A program made the translations under genes and the position numbers. From Gallionella sp. (GTDB lineage Bacteria; Pseudomonadota; Gammaproteobacteria; Burkholderiales; Gallionellaceae), in the NCBI GenBank assembly GCA_028707275.1, contig JAQTUP010000001.1, positions 372,001 to 436,000 of the forward strand: a DNA stretch of 64,000 bases. Direction: 5' to 3'. Every line of letters begins with the position of its first letter. Position 1 is the stretch's first letter. The notes beneath the pieces were generated by a model. The model searched no databases. It saw only the letters and a list, made by a program, of their open reading frames with translations, and was not told the DNA's origin. Positions 46,441 through 55,734 of the stretch are shown here, piece by piece.

Positions 46441-46500
46441 GTAGCCAGTAGCCAGTAGCCAGTAGCCAAAAAATTATCCATTATCAATTTTCAATTCTGA
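46441..46500. repeat. Heptamer tandem repeats, site F (mutL-MFS spacer)
   Basis: Four perfect GTAGCCA units (46441-46468), a four-A bridge, then four degenerate units of ATTATCC type (ATTATCC, ATTATCA, ATTTTCA, ATTCTGA; 46473-46500). They fill the whole 67-bp spacer apart from the last few bases before the ATG. Confidence 0.92.
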
Positions 46501-46504
46501 ACTA

Positions 46505-47806
46505 ATGAACCCGACCCCTGAATCCCGGATCCCGAATCCTGCATCCTGCTCGACTCTCCGTATCGCCTTCGCCAGTTTCATCGGCACCGCCATCGAATTT
46601 TACGATTTCTACATCTACGGACTGGCGGTCGCGATGGTGATAGGCCCTGTTTTCTTTCCCGACAGCGACCCGGCGGTGCAGGCATTGAACGCATTTCTCA
46701 CCTTTGGCATCGCCTTTATCGCAAGACCCATCGGCGCGCTGCTGTTCGGCCATTTCGGCGACAGGATAGGACGCAAGACCACGCTGGCCGTCTCGCTACT
46801 GGTGATGGGCACCTCCACCACACTGATAGGCTTTCTGCCCGGCTACGCGCTCATCGGCTGGACGGCTCCTCTGCTGCTGTGCCTGCTGCGTTTCGGCCAG
46901 GGCATAGGCTTGGGGGGAGAATGGGGGGGCGCGGCCTTGCTGGCGGCGGAATATGCACCGAAGGGGCGCAGAGGCTGGTTCGGCATGTTCCCGCAACTGG
47001 GGCCGCCGGTAGGTTTCCTGTTAGCCGTCGGAAGTTTCCTGTTGTTATCGCAATGGCTCGATGATGAGCAGTTCCGCGACTGGGGCTGGCGCATCCCGTT
47101 TCTGGCAAGCTCCATACTGGTCGTCATCGGTCTGTACGTGCGGCTGAAACTGTCTGAGACGCCGGTGTTCGAACAAGCGCTGAAAACGCATAGCCCGCTG
47201 AAAATGCCGATGGTCGAATTATTCACCCGTCACGCAAAACCGCTGCTGCTGGGCGCACTGGTGATGGTGGTGTGTTACGCGCTGTTCTATATCTCCACGG
47301 TGTTTTGTTTGAGCTATGGCACCACCACACTCGGCATCCCGCGCCCACAATTTTTGTCCATGCTGTGCGTGGCCGTGCTGTTCATGGCGGCCGCCACGCC
47401 ACTCTCGGCTTGGGCAGGCGACCGCTTCGGACGCCGTCCGGTATTGATTATGGCGGGCGGTTTAGCACTGCTGTCCGGCTTTCTGCTGGAACCGATGCTC
47501 GCCAGCGGCTCGACTGTTCAGATCACCATTTTCCTGTCCATCGAACTGTTTTTGATGGGTGCGACCTTCGCGCCGATGGGCGCGCTGCTGCCGGAACTCT
47601 TTCCCACCGCCGTCCGTTATACGGGAGCCGGGACAGCTTATAACCTGGGCGGCATCCTGGGCGCATCGCTCGCCCCCTATATCGCGCAACAACTGGTGCT
47701 GGCGGGCGGACTTTCCTGGGTGGGCGGCTATATATCCGTTGCCGCCGCCATCAGCGTACTGGCCGCCATCGCCATCAACGAAACCCGCGACAAGGAACTG
47801 ACATGA
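46505..47806 (+). CDS. MFS transporter, metabolite:H+ symporter family
   Basis: This 433-residue transporter has 12 predicted membrane helices. The first 20 residues ([17 protein letters not shown]) are encoded by a heptamer repeat and are not part of the family. Then [20 protein letters not shown] begins helix 1, and [13 protein letters not shown] is the loop 2-3 motif of the MHS (ShiA/ProP-like) group. It probably takes up organic acids, shikimate-like or compatible solutes with protons. No ribosome site is visible before the ATG because the repeat occupies that space. Confidence 0.92.
   Translation: MNPTPESRIPNPASCSTLRIAFASFIGTAIEFYDFYIYGLAVAMVIGPVFFPDSDPAVQALNAFLTFGIAFIARPIGALLFGHFGDRIGRKTTLAVSLLVMGTSTTLIGFLPGYALIGWTAPLLLCLLRFGQGIGLGGEWGGAALLAAEYAPKGRRGWFGMFPQLGPPVGFLLAVGSFLLLSQWLDDEQFRDWGWRIPFLASSILVVIGLYVRLKLSETPVFEQALKTHSPLKMPMVELFTRHAKPLLLGALVMVVCYALFYISTVFCLSYGTTTLGIPRPQFLSMLCVAVLFMAAATPLSAWAGDRFGRRPVLIMAGGLALLSGFLLEPMLASGSTVQITIFLSIELFLMGATFAPMGALLPELFPTAVRYTGAGTAYNLGGILGASLAPYIAQQLVLAGGLSWVGGYISVAAAISVLAAIAINETRDKELT
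46517..46551 (+). repeat. Heptamer tandem repeat, site G
   Basis: Five units in register: CCTGAAT, CCCGGAT, CCCGAAT, CCTGCAT, CCTGCTC. They encode residues 5-16 of the MFS protein. The last unit, CCTGCTC, is the same end seen at site H in miaA. Confidence 0.9.
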
Positions 47807-48759
47807 ATACCCCATCTTGCATCCTGCATCCTGCATCCTGCTCTTCGCTGCCTCCTGCCATTTTCCTGATGGGCCCTACCGCAAGCGGCAAAACGGGCGT
47901 GGCCGTCGAGCTGGCGCAAACCCTGCCCGTCGAAATCATCAGCGTGGATTCGGCGCTGGTGTATCGCGACATGAATATCGGCACGGCCAAGCCGGATGCA
48001 AAAATGCTGAGGATCGCACCGCATCACCTGATCGACATCATAGATCCGACCGATGCATATTCCGCAGCCCTGTTTCGCCGCGACGCACTGGCGCTGATGG
48101 CGAACATCACCGCGCGCGGCAAAATTCCGCTGTTAGTCGGTGGCACCATGCTGTATTTCAAGGCATTGAAGGGGGGCCTGAGCCCGTTACCCGTTGCCGA
48201 TGCTGCGGTGCGCGCAGAGCTCGATGCCACCATCGCACAGCATGGCACAGCGTATTTGCACGCCCAACTGGCGGCGGTTGACAAAGAGACGGCCGCCCGT
48301 TTATCGCCCAACGACACGCAACGCATACAACGCGCGATGGAAATTTATCGGCTCACCGGAAAACCGATGTCCGAACTACTCAGATACCAGGAAGAAGTCG
48401 AGTTACCCTACGATATCACCTCAATCGCGCTCATCCCGTCCGATCGCAGCGTGCTGCACCGGCGCATCGAGGCGCGCTTCAAACAGATGCTGGACGCGGG
48501 GCTGCTCGATGAGCTGCGCAGCTTGCGGCAAAAATACGACCTGCACCCCGAACAGCCTTCGATGCGCTGCGTAGGCTATCGCCAGGCGTGGCAATATCTG
48601 GAGGGCGAAATCAGCGAGGCGCAATTGCTCGAAACCGGCATCATCGCCACCCGCCAGCTCGCCAAACGACAACTGACCTGGCTGCGCTCCATGCCTGAGA
48701 ACGTGGAAATTGACTGTCTGACAGACAATCTGACAGGTAAAGTCATCCGGGCACTGTGA
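47803..48759 (+). CDS. miaA: tRNA dimethylallyltransferase MiaA
   Basis: This 318-residue enzyme adds a dimethylallyl group to A37 of tRNAs that read U-starting codons. The P-loop [32 protein letters not shown] and [18 protein letters not shown], given by its DxxxPxxxYS core, are all present. The first ~16 residues ([14 protein letters not shown]) come from a heptamer repeat and are extra to the family. It overlaps the MFS stop by 4 bp. In many relatives miaA lies after mutL directly; here the MFS gene is inserted between. Confidence 0.95.
   Translation: MNTPSCILHPASCSSLPPAIFLMGPTASGKTGVAVELAQTLPVEIISVDSALVYRDMNIGTAKPDAKMLRIAPHHLIDIIDPTDAYSAALFRRDALALMANITARGKIPLLVGGTMLYFKALKGGLSPLPVADAAVRAELDATIAQHGTAYLHAQLAAVDKETAARLSPNDTQRIQRAMEIYRLTGKPMSELLRYQEEVELPYDITSIALIPSDRSVLHRRIEARFKQMLDAGLLDELRSLRQKYDLHPEQPSMRCVGYRQAWQYLEGEISEAQLLETGIIATRQLAKRQLTWLRSMPENVEIDCLTDNLTGKVIRAL
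47816..47843 (+). repeat. Heptamer tandem repeat, site H
   Basis: Four units in register: CTTGCAT, CCTGCAT, CCTGCAT, CCTGCTC. They encode the N-terminal extension of MiaA. Confidence 0.9.
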
Positions 48760-48796
48760 GGCTCGGCGTTGCAAACCGAAGCAGATGGATCAGTTA

Positions 48797-50221
48797 TCAG
48801 CCCAAAACCGTGCAGGGGGTGGATGGTCGGCACGACGTCACATCAAAGATCACGCGCATCAGCGTGCCGCATTCATTTGCACCCGAGAGCACAAAAACCT
48901 CGCTGTGATGGCGGTGTGCGATTTCACGGACGATGGGCAAGCCTAAGCCGCAGCCATCCTGCCCCGTGCCCGCCACGCGATAAAACCGCTCAAATATACG
49001 GTCCCGTTCTGCTGCCGGAATTCCGGGGCCGTTATCTTCCACTTCCAGTTTAAATAAAGCTTCGTCGTGGCTCACCCGCACGGTGACCAATCCGCCTGCC
49101 GTGGTATAGCGCAAGGCATTGTCGATCAGGTTGTTGAGCATTTCGCCTAACAGCAAAGCGTCACCCGCCAGGCTAAAATCCAGGCCGACACACTCAAAAC
49201 CCAGATCTATCTCCTTATTCAATGCACTGTGCACCCAGGATTCAGTCACCTTGCGAGCCAGAACAGCCACGTCGAGCTCGGTAAAGCTATCTTGCGCCCC
49301 GGGTTCAGAACTTGCCAGCACCAGCAACTGATTGATCAGATGCCCGGCATGATCCGCCGCGATATGTAACTGCTGCACGGTATGGTGAATCTCCTCCACG
49401 CTGTCCATGCGCATGATCAACTCGGCCTGGGTTTTGAAACCGCTCAGCGGGGTGCGCAACTGATGGGCCGCGTTGCTGATGAAGCGCCGCTGAGAGGACA
49501 GCGAAATATCCAGCCGCGCCATCAACTCATTGAAACTATGAATCAAGGGTCTCATTTCGCTGATAATCTGCTCCTCCGGCAGGGGATGCAAATCAAGGGA
49601 CGAACGCCTTAGTACCTCATCCCGCAAGGAAAGCAGGGGCTGCAGGCCACGCCCCACCCCCCACCATACCAGGGCACCTGAGAGCATCATCAAGATAAAA
49701 TGAGCCGGCAACACCCGCCATATCCACTCCTGGGCGCGTTTATGATGCAGCAACAGCGTTTTCCCGACCGTGACGACCACGGCTTCGCCGATGTGATCGG
49801 CCTTCGGTATCAGGACGGTCATCATCCGTACCGGACGGCCCTGGTAATCGGCAAAGTAGTAGAGCGGGGTTTCACCGGGGGGCTCAGGCGGCTCAGGCAG
49901 ATCCGGATAGCCAAACAGGTAGGCGCGTTTCGCCCCGGCCAGCGAGAAATACACCTGATCTTTCTCGTCTTCGGCCAGCACACCCAGGGCGCTGCTGTGA
50001 AAATTGAATTCGACCCGCCCCTGATCGAGGTGCAACTGGTCGAGCAATGTATTGCTCACATCCAGCAAAAAACGGTCGTGCCTGCGGTTTGCACTGTCAT
50101 AGCCAAATTTGTTGACCACCGCCACATTGATAAGCATCAGGATCAACATGGGCAACAGCACGCTCCACAACAATCTTTTGCGCAAGCTGACCGATTTGAT
50201 CCATGCCCTGTAAAGATTCAC
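48797..50221 (-). CDS. Sensor histidine kinase (QseC/TctE-like)
   Basis: This 474-residue kinase has a first membrane helix (about 12-32), a periplasmic sensor (about 33-165), a second helix near 170-190, a HAMP region, then an H-box FISNAAHQLRTPLSGFKTQ with the phospho-His. Its HATPase has EMLNNLIDNALRYTT, DNGPGIP and GLGLPIV. The C-terminal last dozen residues, SCRPSTPCTVLG, are not conserved. It overlaps the regulator gene by 4 bp and converges on miaA. Confidence 0.93.
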   Translation of the reverse strand: MNLYRAWIKSVSLRKRLLWSVLLPMLILMLINVAVVNKFGYDSANRRHDRFLLDVSNTLLDQLHLDQGRVEFNFHSSALGVLAEDEKDQVYFSLAGAKRAYLFGYPDLPEPPEPPGETPLYYFADYQGRPVRMMTVLIPKADHIGEAVVVTVGKTLLLHHKRAQEWIWRVLPAHFILMMLSGALVWWGVGRGLQPLLSLRDEVLRRSSLDLHPLPEEQIISEMRPLIHSFNELMARLDISLSSQRRFISNAAHQLRTPLSGFKTQAELIMRMDSVEEIHHTVQQLHIAADHAGHLINQLLVLASSEPGAQDSFTELDVAVLARKVTESWVHSALNKEIDLGFECVGLDFSLAGDALLLGEMLNNLIDNALRYTTAGGLVTVRVSHDEALFKLEVEDNGPGIPAAERDRIFERFYRVAGTGQDGCGLGLPIVREIAHRHHSEVFVLSGANECGTLMRVIFDVTSCRPSTPCTVLG

Positions 50222-50883
50222 GGCATTTCCAGCATGTAGCCTAAGCCGCGCAAGGTGCGGATATTGACGCCTCCTGCCTCAAGCTTTTTCCGCAGGCGAT
50301 GCACATACACCTCGACGGCATTGATGCTCAGCTCCTCGCCCTCGCAGGACACCTGTTCGCACAAAAGCTCCTTGCTCACCACCCGGCCTGCGCGCAACAT
50401 CAAAATTTTCAGCACACTCAATTCCCGCGCCAGCAACTCGATCGGCTCGCCTCGCAGCGTGGCGCGCTGCCCTGTCGTGTCAAGAGACAACTCCCCCAGT
50501 TGCAGCGGCGCACTGCCGCCGGAGGATCCGCGCCGCAGCAGCGCCCTGATCCTCGCTTCCAACTCGGGCAGATCAAAGGGTTTGGCCAGGTAATCATCCG
50601 CGCCGAAATCCAGCCCCCGCACGCGATCATTCAGGGTATTTCTGGCCGTCAGCACCAATACCGGCACGTTGCTGCCACGCTGGCGCAGGCGGTACAACAC
50701 CTCGGCGCCGTCCATGTCCGGCAGCCCCATATCCAGAATGACTAAATCAAATTCCTGAACAGTCAACAACTGATCGGCCAGACGCCCGTTGTCCTGATGC
50801 ATAACCCTGTAATTGGCGCGCTGCAAGGCTGACATCAGGCCGTTAGCCAGCACAGGATCGTCTTCTACGAGTAATAAGTTCAT
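50218..50883 (-). CDS. OmpR-family response regulator
   Basis: This 221-residue regulator has a receiver with LVEDDPVL and LVILDMGLPDMDG (phospho-Asp near residue 51), KPFDLPE, and a winged-helix DNA-binding domain ending in VEVYVHRLRKKLEAGG and RTLRGLGYML. Its gene is upstream of the kinase gene and they are co-transcribed. The pair is of the QseBC/TctDE class. The neighbouring metal efflux and antiporter genes are candidate targets, but no operator is identified. Confidence 0.94.
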   Translation of the reverse strand: MNLLLVEDDPVLANGLMSALQRANYRVMHQDNGRLADQLLTVQEFDLVILDMGLPDMDGAEVLYRLRQRGSNVPVLVLTARNTLNDRVRGLDFGADDYLAKPFDLPELEARIRALLRRGSSGGSAPLQLGELSLDTTGQRATLRGEPIELLARELSVLKILMLRAGRVVSKELLCEQVSCEGEELSINAVEVYVHRLRKKLEAGGVNIRTLRGLGYMLEMP

Positions 50884-50912
50884 GGTTCACAGCCCATATT
50901 TCAAACGCGAGG

Positions 50913-51989
50913 CTAAATCACCCCTATGGTCACCAGCGCGATAAAGGCCGCAAACAGCGCAAAGTGACTGATCCCTTCGATGGCATTCGTCTCTCCATCT
51001 TGCAAGTTGTTCATCACGGTAAAAAAGGTGAGCAGCAACATGCCGCCTTGCACCGGCGTGAGCGCCATATCGATACGCTCGCCATTGAACAGGGCAATCG
51101 CTTCGATCACGGGCAAGGTCAGCAGCACGGTGGCCAGCGAGGCACCCAGCGCAATATTGACGGTTGTCTGCATGCGATCATTTTGTGCGGCCCTGAGCGC
51201 GGTGAGGATCTCGGGACTGGCAGAAATCAGCGCCACCAGCACGGCCGGGATGGACTTGGGCAGGCTGCTGGCCGCAAGCCCTGCATCGAGCAACACGGAC
51301 AACACTTCCGAGAGCAGACCGACTAGCACCACCGCCCCCACCATCAGCGCGACATGCAGACTGTTCGGGCTGTGCACCTCATCGTGCGCCTCCTCGTCAG
51401 TTTCTGCGGAATACTCAAAAAACTTGCGATGTTCAACCGTCTGCAAACGCAGGAAAGCCGCGTACATCAGCGCCATGATGCACACGGAAAAAGCCGAATA
51501 AATCGGCCATTTATCTGCGGGCACAAAGTCGGGGACAAACATGCCGATACCGATGGCGACCAGCAACATGGAGATAAAGGAATTTGACGAATCCACATTG
51601 TATTTGGCACTGCCGTGTTTGAGCCCACCGACAATGGCCGCAAGACCTAAAATACCGTTGATATCGAACATGATCGCGGCAAACACCGTGTCTCGCGCAA
51701 GCGTCGGGTTAGGCGCGCCTTGCAGCAAAACGACCAGAATCACCACTTCTACAGAGACGGCGGCAAGCGTCAGAATGAGCGTGCCATAAGGTTCACCGAA
51801 GCGCAGCGCCAGGACTTCAGCGTGGTGCGCGATACGAAATGCGACGCCGATGATCGCAGCAAGAATGACCAGCACCGCTCCCCACAATAGCGCGCCGCCA
51901 TGCTCGACTGCGGCATGTTCCAGCGCGAACCCCGATCCCAGCACAATCAAGGCCAGCGCGACGGGGAATTCTGATTTAATCGACTTCAT
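50913..51989 (-). CDS. ChaA-type calcium/cation:proton antiporter
   Basis: This protein has 358 residues from the ATG at 51989, preceded by TGGAAGCC; the frame opens to 52019. It has about eleven membrane helices in two halves. The CaCA signatures are FGEPYGTLILTLAAVSVEV (first half) and SASPEILTALRAAQNDRMQ (second half, with the acidic residues). It exports Ca2+/Na+/K+ in exchange for protons. Its position next to metal efflux genes suggests a common cation homeostasis role. Confidence 0.88.
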   Translation of the reverse strand: MKSIKSEFPVALALIVLGSGFALEHAAVEHGGALLWGAVLVILAAIIGVAFRIAHHAEVLALRFGEPYGTLILTLAAVSVEVVILVVLLQGAPNPTLARDTVFAAIMFDINGILGLAAIVGGLKHGSAKYNVDSSNSFISMLLVAIGIGMFVPDFVPADKWPIYSAFSVCIMALMYAAFLRLQTVEHRKFFEYSAETDEEAHDEVHSPNSLHVALMVGAVVLVGLLSEVLSVLLDAGLAASSLPKSIPAVLVALISASPEILTALRAAQNDRMQTTVNIALGASLATVLLTLPVIEAIALFNGERIDMALTPVQGGMLLLTFFTVMNNLQDGETNAIEGISHFALFAAFIALVTIGVI

Positions 51990-52191
51990 AACAGGGCTTC
52001 CAATCAAAAACTCAAACAAAACAGGCGATCAACCAGCGGCGGATCTCAGGCGCACAGGATATGGCTTTCACCCGCTGCGGGCAAGAGATACGTCACGGCA
52101 AAAAGCATGCTGTCCAAAATCCAGCCCCCGGGCGAAGCGTACGGCCTGCCGCTTCGCGAACTTCACGCCAAAGGCCGGTGAACGTCGAGGC

Positions 52192-52518
52192 TCAGACAGG
52201 CACCTCGCATAATCTGCGAAACGCCTGAACTTCCGTGACCCACAATACCCCGTCTCCTGCCTGCCCCGTATGGGCGTGGGTATGAATGATCGAAACGATG
52301 TCAGCTGCCATCTCGTCCGGGGCGACAATTTCGATGCGCAGCTTTTTGGAAAAATCCGTCAACTCCTCCCTTAAAGAGTCATGATGTTCCGCGCCCGCAT
52401 GGGCGCTGCACCCTTCAACGTTAGAAATATTCATACCCGGAAATCCTGGCAGATTGCGGAAGGCATCGCGTATCTTGTGCAAACGTTGCGGCCGCACAAT
52501 GGCTTTAATTTCTTTCAT
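52192..52518 (-). CDS. PII-like signalling protein
   Basis: This 108-residue protein from the ATG at 52518 (GGGAGA upstream) has the ferredoxin-like PII fold: MKEIKAIVRPQRLHKIRDAF, then a central region, and a C-terminal B-loop HTGQAGDGVLWVTEVQ. The T-loop is short and lacks the uridylylated Tyr; it has C37, H40, E44, H45 and H46, plus H79, H81, H83 before the B-loop. The gene is 16 bp after the RND transporter stop. It may sense metal rather than nitrogen; this is inference. Confidence 0.8.
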   Translation of the reverse strand: MKEIKAIVRPQRLHKIRDAFRNLPGFPGMNISNVEGCSAHAGAEHHDSLREELTDFSKKLRIEIVAPDEMAADIVSIIHTHAHTGQAGDGVLWVTEVQAFRRLCEVPV

Positions 52519-52534
52519 GCAGATCTCCCTGAGT

Positions 52535-55500
52535 TTATGCTTCAACAGTCTTTTCTTCAAACCACTTATACAACGTCGGCAATACCACCAGCGTGAGCAG
52601 TGTTGAGGTGATCAACCCGCCTATGACCACGATCGCCAAAGGCCGCTGCACCTCGGAGCCCGGCCCGTTGGCGAACAGCATGGGAATTAACCCCAGCATC
52701 GCCACGGTCGCGGTCATCAATACCGGGCGAAAACGCTGACGGCAGCCTTGTATGACCGCATCGATCTGACTCATGCCCTCCTCGCGCAAGGATCGGATGT
52801 AGGACACGAGCACCACCCCGTTCAACACGGCAATCCCCCACAGCGCGATGAAGCCCACCGATGCCGGCACAGACAGATACTCCCCGGTCACAAACAGCGC
52901 CACCACACCACCGATAGAGGCAAACGGCAGCACCAGTATAATGAGTGCGGCATAGCGCAAGGAGCCGAATAACAAAAACAGCAGGAAAAATATCGCCGCG
53001 ATGGTCACCGGTACGATTATCTTAAGATGCCCCATGGCTCGTTCCATATTCTGAAACTGCCCGCCCCACTCCAGATAATACCCCTCGGGCAAGCTGACCT
53101 TGCTCTCTACTGTCTGCTGCAACTCGGCGACGAAGCTACCCAGGTCACGGTCTTTAACGTTCACACCGATCACAATGCGGCGGCGCCCCTGCTCACGGCT
53201 GATCTGTGCCGGGCCGTCCGCCACGCGGATAAGTGCCAGATTTTCCAGCGCCACCAGCGCGCCATTGGGCGAACCGACCAACAGCGCACGGATGGTTGCC
53301 ACATCCCCTCTGAACGCGTCGGGCAGGCGCACGACCGCGCCGAAGCGACGCTCGCCCTCATAGATCTCGGTTGCCATTCTGCCGCCGATCGCACCCTCGA
53401 TCACATCGTTAATGTCCGATACGTTAATGCCGTGGCGGGCGATGGCCTGACGGTCGATTTCGATGGACAGATACTGCTGGCCTGTCACCCGCTCGACTTT
53501 CAGATCCTGCGCGCCTTTCACGGAGGCTGCAACCCTGGCAATGGCATCGGCCTTTTTCCTGAGCTGCTCCATATCGTCGCCAAACAGTTTGATCGCCACA
53601 TCCGAACGCACACCCGTGACCATTTCGTCCACACGGTCAGAGATAGGCTGAGCCATGACGATCTGCACGCCCGGCAAGGTCATCAATTTTTCCCTGATAG
53701 CGGCAGCGATATCGTCCTGATCCCAGCCTTTTGGCCATTCGCTGCGGGGCTTTAAGCTGACAATCGGCGTGGACTCATTCTGACCTTGAGAATCGGCAGG
53801 GCTCTCGCCGCGCCCGACGCCCGAGATGGCGGACTTGACGCCTGGCACCTGCATCACCCGCCGCATCGCCTCCATTTCCAGCCTGATCGATTCTTCGAGC
53901 GAAATATTCGGAACGCGGTTGATTCCGGGCACAATGGAGCCTTCCTTCATCTCCGGGATAAAAGCCGTGCCCAGAAAAGGCAACAACAGTATCGCTGCGA
54001 CAAAGACCAACGTTGCGGCAAAAATGGTCTTGCGCCCATTGGCCAATGTCCAGGCTAATAAGCGCAGGTAGGGCTTTTTAATCAGGGCGACCAGACGGGT
54101 ATCGTGCTCTTCCTTGCCGACCAGAAGGTAGGAACACAGCACAGGGGTGAGCGTGAGCGCCAGCACCAGCGATACGAACAGGGCAATCGCGATGGTAAAC
54201 GCCAGCGGCGCAAACATCTTGCCCTCCATGCCTTGCAAAGTCATCAGCGGCAGGAACACCAGAATAATGATGGAAACGCCGAAGATGACGGGCGTACCCA
54301 CCTCTGTGGCCGCTTCGAGCACCACCCGTACCCGGCTCAGGCCTCGCCCCTTGTTCTCGGCCAGTCGCTGGAAGGCGTTTTCCACCACCACGACCGAACC
54401 ATCCACAATCAGGCCGGTGGCGATGGCTAACCCGCCCAGCGACATCAGGTTGGCGGATAAACCGTAATGGTTCATCACGATAAAGGTAATCAGCGGCGTG
54501 AGCACCAGGGAGGCCACCACCACCAGGGAGGATCGCACGTCACCCAAAAACAGGAACAATACGATAATGACCAGCACTACCCCCTCGATCAATACTTTCA
54601 CGACCGTGTGCAGCGCGGCATCCACCAACTCGCTGCGATCATAATACGGGGTGATCTTCAGGCCATCGGGCAGCATCCCCTTGTCATTGATTTGCGCCAC
54701 GCGTTCCTTGATACGGGAGACCACCTCCTTGGCATTCCCTCCGCGCATCATCATCACGACCCCGCCTACCGATTCGGTGACACCGTTTTTCAGCAAGGCG
54801 CCATAGCGCACCTCATGGCCGATGGTGATCTGTGCCACATCGCGTACCAGCACGGGAACTCCGTCCTGCTCCTTGAGCACGATGCTGCGGATATCGTCGA
54901 GATTTTTGACCAGACCGACCCCCCTGATCAGATACTGCTCGGCATAGTGAGGCAGCACGCCGCCACCCGAGTTGGCATTGTTGCGCGCCAGCGCCTGATA
55001 GACATCGGGAAGCGTCACCTTGTAGTGACGCATACGGTCCGGATTGACCAGCGCCTGGTACTGCTTGATATAGCCGCCCTGAGAGTTGATTTCTGCAACC
55101 CCGGGAATTCCGCGCAACAACGGACGCACCACCCAGTCCTGAGCAATGCGGCGCCCAGTGAGTTCCTCGACCGACAGCGATTTATTCCCATCCCCCGGCA
55201 AATCCAGCGTGTACTGATACACCTCGCCCAACCCGGTGGATAAAGGCCCCAGGGTCGGCGCCACCCCTTGCGGCATGCGCGCGGCGACCTCGATTAACCG
55301 CTCCATCACCAGCTGACGCGCAAAATAGACATCGGTCGCTTCAGTGAACACCAGCGTAATCAGCGACAAGCCAGGCTTATTGAGCGAGCGCATTTCCTCC
55401 AGCCCCGGCAGGCCGGTCATGGCCATTTCCAGCGGCACCGTCACGAAACGCTCGACTTCTTCGGGTGAACGCCCCTGCGCCACGGTGGCGATCTGCACCT

Positions 55501-55636
55501 GCACGTTGGTCACATCGGGAAAAGCATCCACCGACAGTTTTCGCGTCGCATCGAGCCCGAACAAAATCAGGCATACCGCTACGACGACCAGCACCAGGCG
55601 CTGTTTTAGCGCGGCACGTATTAAAGATTCCAACAT
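52535..55636 (-). CDS. Heavy-metal RND efflux transporter (CusA/CzcA family)
   Basis: This 1033-residue inner membrane RND protein has the HME-RND landmarks: N-terminal helix, QVQIATVAQGRSPEEVERFVT, and the TM4 motif GGLAIATGLIVDGSVVVVEN, in which the Asp of VDGSV is kept but the first Asp of CzcA (DFGxxVDGA) is replaced by Ala-Thr. The central periplasmic loop ends with GEYLSVPASVGFIALWGIAVLNG, seen by the key W and G. The metal specificity is therefore not settled; it is between Cus and Czc types. It works with the adaptor and channel genes upstream. Confidence 0.94.
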   Translation of the reverse strand: MLESLIRAALKQRLVLVVVAVCLILFGLDATRKLSVDAFPDVTNVQVQIATVAQGRSPEEVERFVTVPLEMAMTGLPGLEEMRSLNKPGLSLITLVFTEATDVYFARQLVMERLIEVAARMPQGVAPTLGPLSTGLGEVYQYTLDLPGDGNKSLSVEELTGRRIAQDWVVRPLLRGIPGVAEINSQGGYIKQYQALVNPDRMRHYKVTLPDVYQALARNNANSGGGVLPHYAEQYLIRGVGLVKNLDDIRSIVLKEQDGVPVLVRDVAQITIGHEVRYGALLKNGVTESVGGVVMMMRGGNAKEVVSRIKERVAQINDKGMLPDGLKITPYYDRSELVDAALHTVVKVLIEGVVLVIIVLFLFLGDVRSSLVVVASLVLTPLITFIVMNHYGLSANLMSLGGLAIATGLIVDGSVVVVENAFQRLAENKGRGLSRVRVVLEAATEVGTPVIFGVSIIILVFLPLMTLQGMEGKMFAPLAFTIAIALFVSLVLALTLTPVLCSYLLVGKEEHDTRLVALIKKPYLRLLAWTLANGRKTIFAATLVFVAAILLLPFLGTAFIPEMKEGSIVPGINRVPNISLEESIRLEMEAMRRVMQVPGVKSAISGVGRGESPADSQGQNESTPIVSLKPRSEWPKGWDQDDIAAAIREKLMTLPGVQIVMAQPISDRVDEMVTGVRSDVAIKLFGDDMEQLRKKADAIARVAASVKGAQDLKVERVTGQQYLSIEIDRQAIARHGINVSDINDVIEGAIGGRMATEIYEGERRFGAVVRLPDAFRGDVATIRALLVGSPNGALVALENLALIRVADGPAQISREQGRRRIVIGVNVKDRDLGSFVAELQQTVESKVSLPEGYYLEWGGQFQNMERAMGHLKIIVPVTIAAIFFLLFLLFGSLRYAALIILVLPFASIGGVVALFVTGEYLSVPASVGFIALWGIAVLNGVVLVSYIRSLREEGMSQIDAVIQGCRQRFRPVLMTATVAMLGLIPMLFANGPGSEVQRPLAIVVIGGLITSTLLTLVVLPTLYKWFEEKTVEA

Positions 55637-55734
55637 AATCTGCCTCTATATGAGTTGATGTCTCGCCCGCAAAGGAAGAGAGCGGCTTGTCGCATCGAAC
55701 CTGATGCGCTATCGTTTAGCCCCCGGCTGGGGCA

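Noticed and set aside
54467-55243. 258-codon plus-strand frame opposite the RND pump gene
   Set aside because: Antisense of a coherent 1033-codon gene; no domain and no ribosome site.
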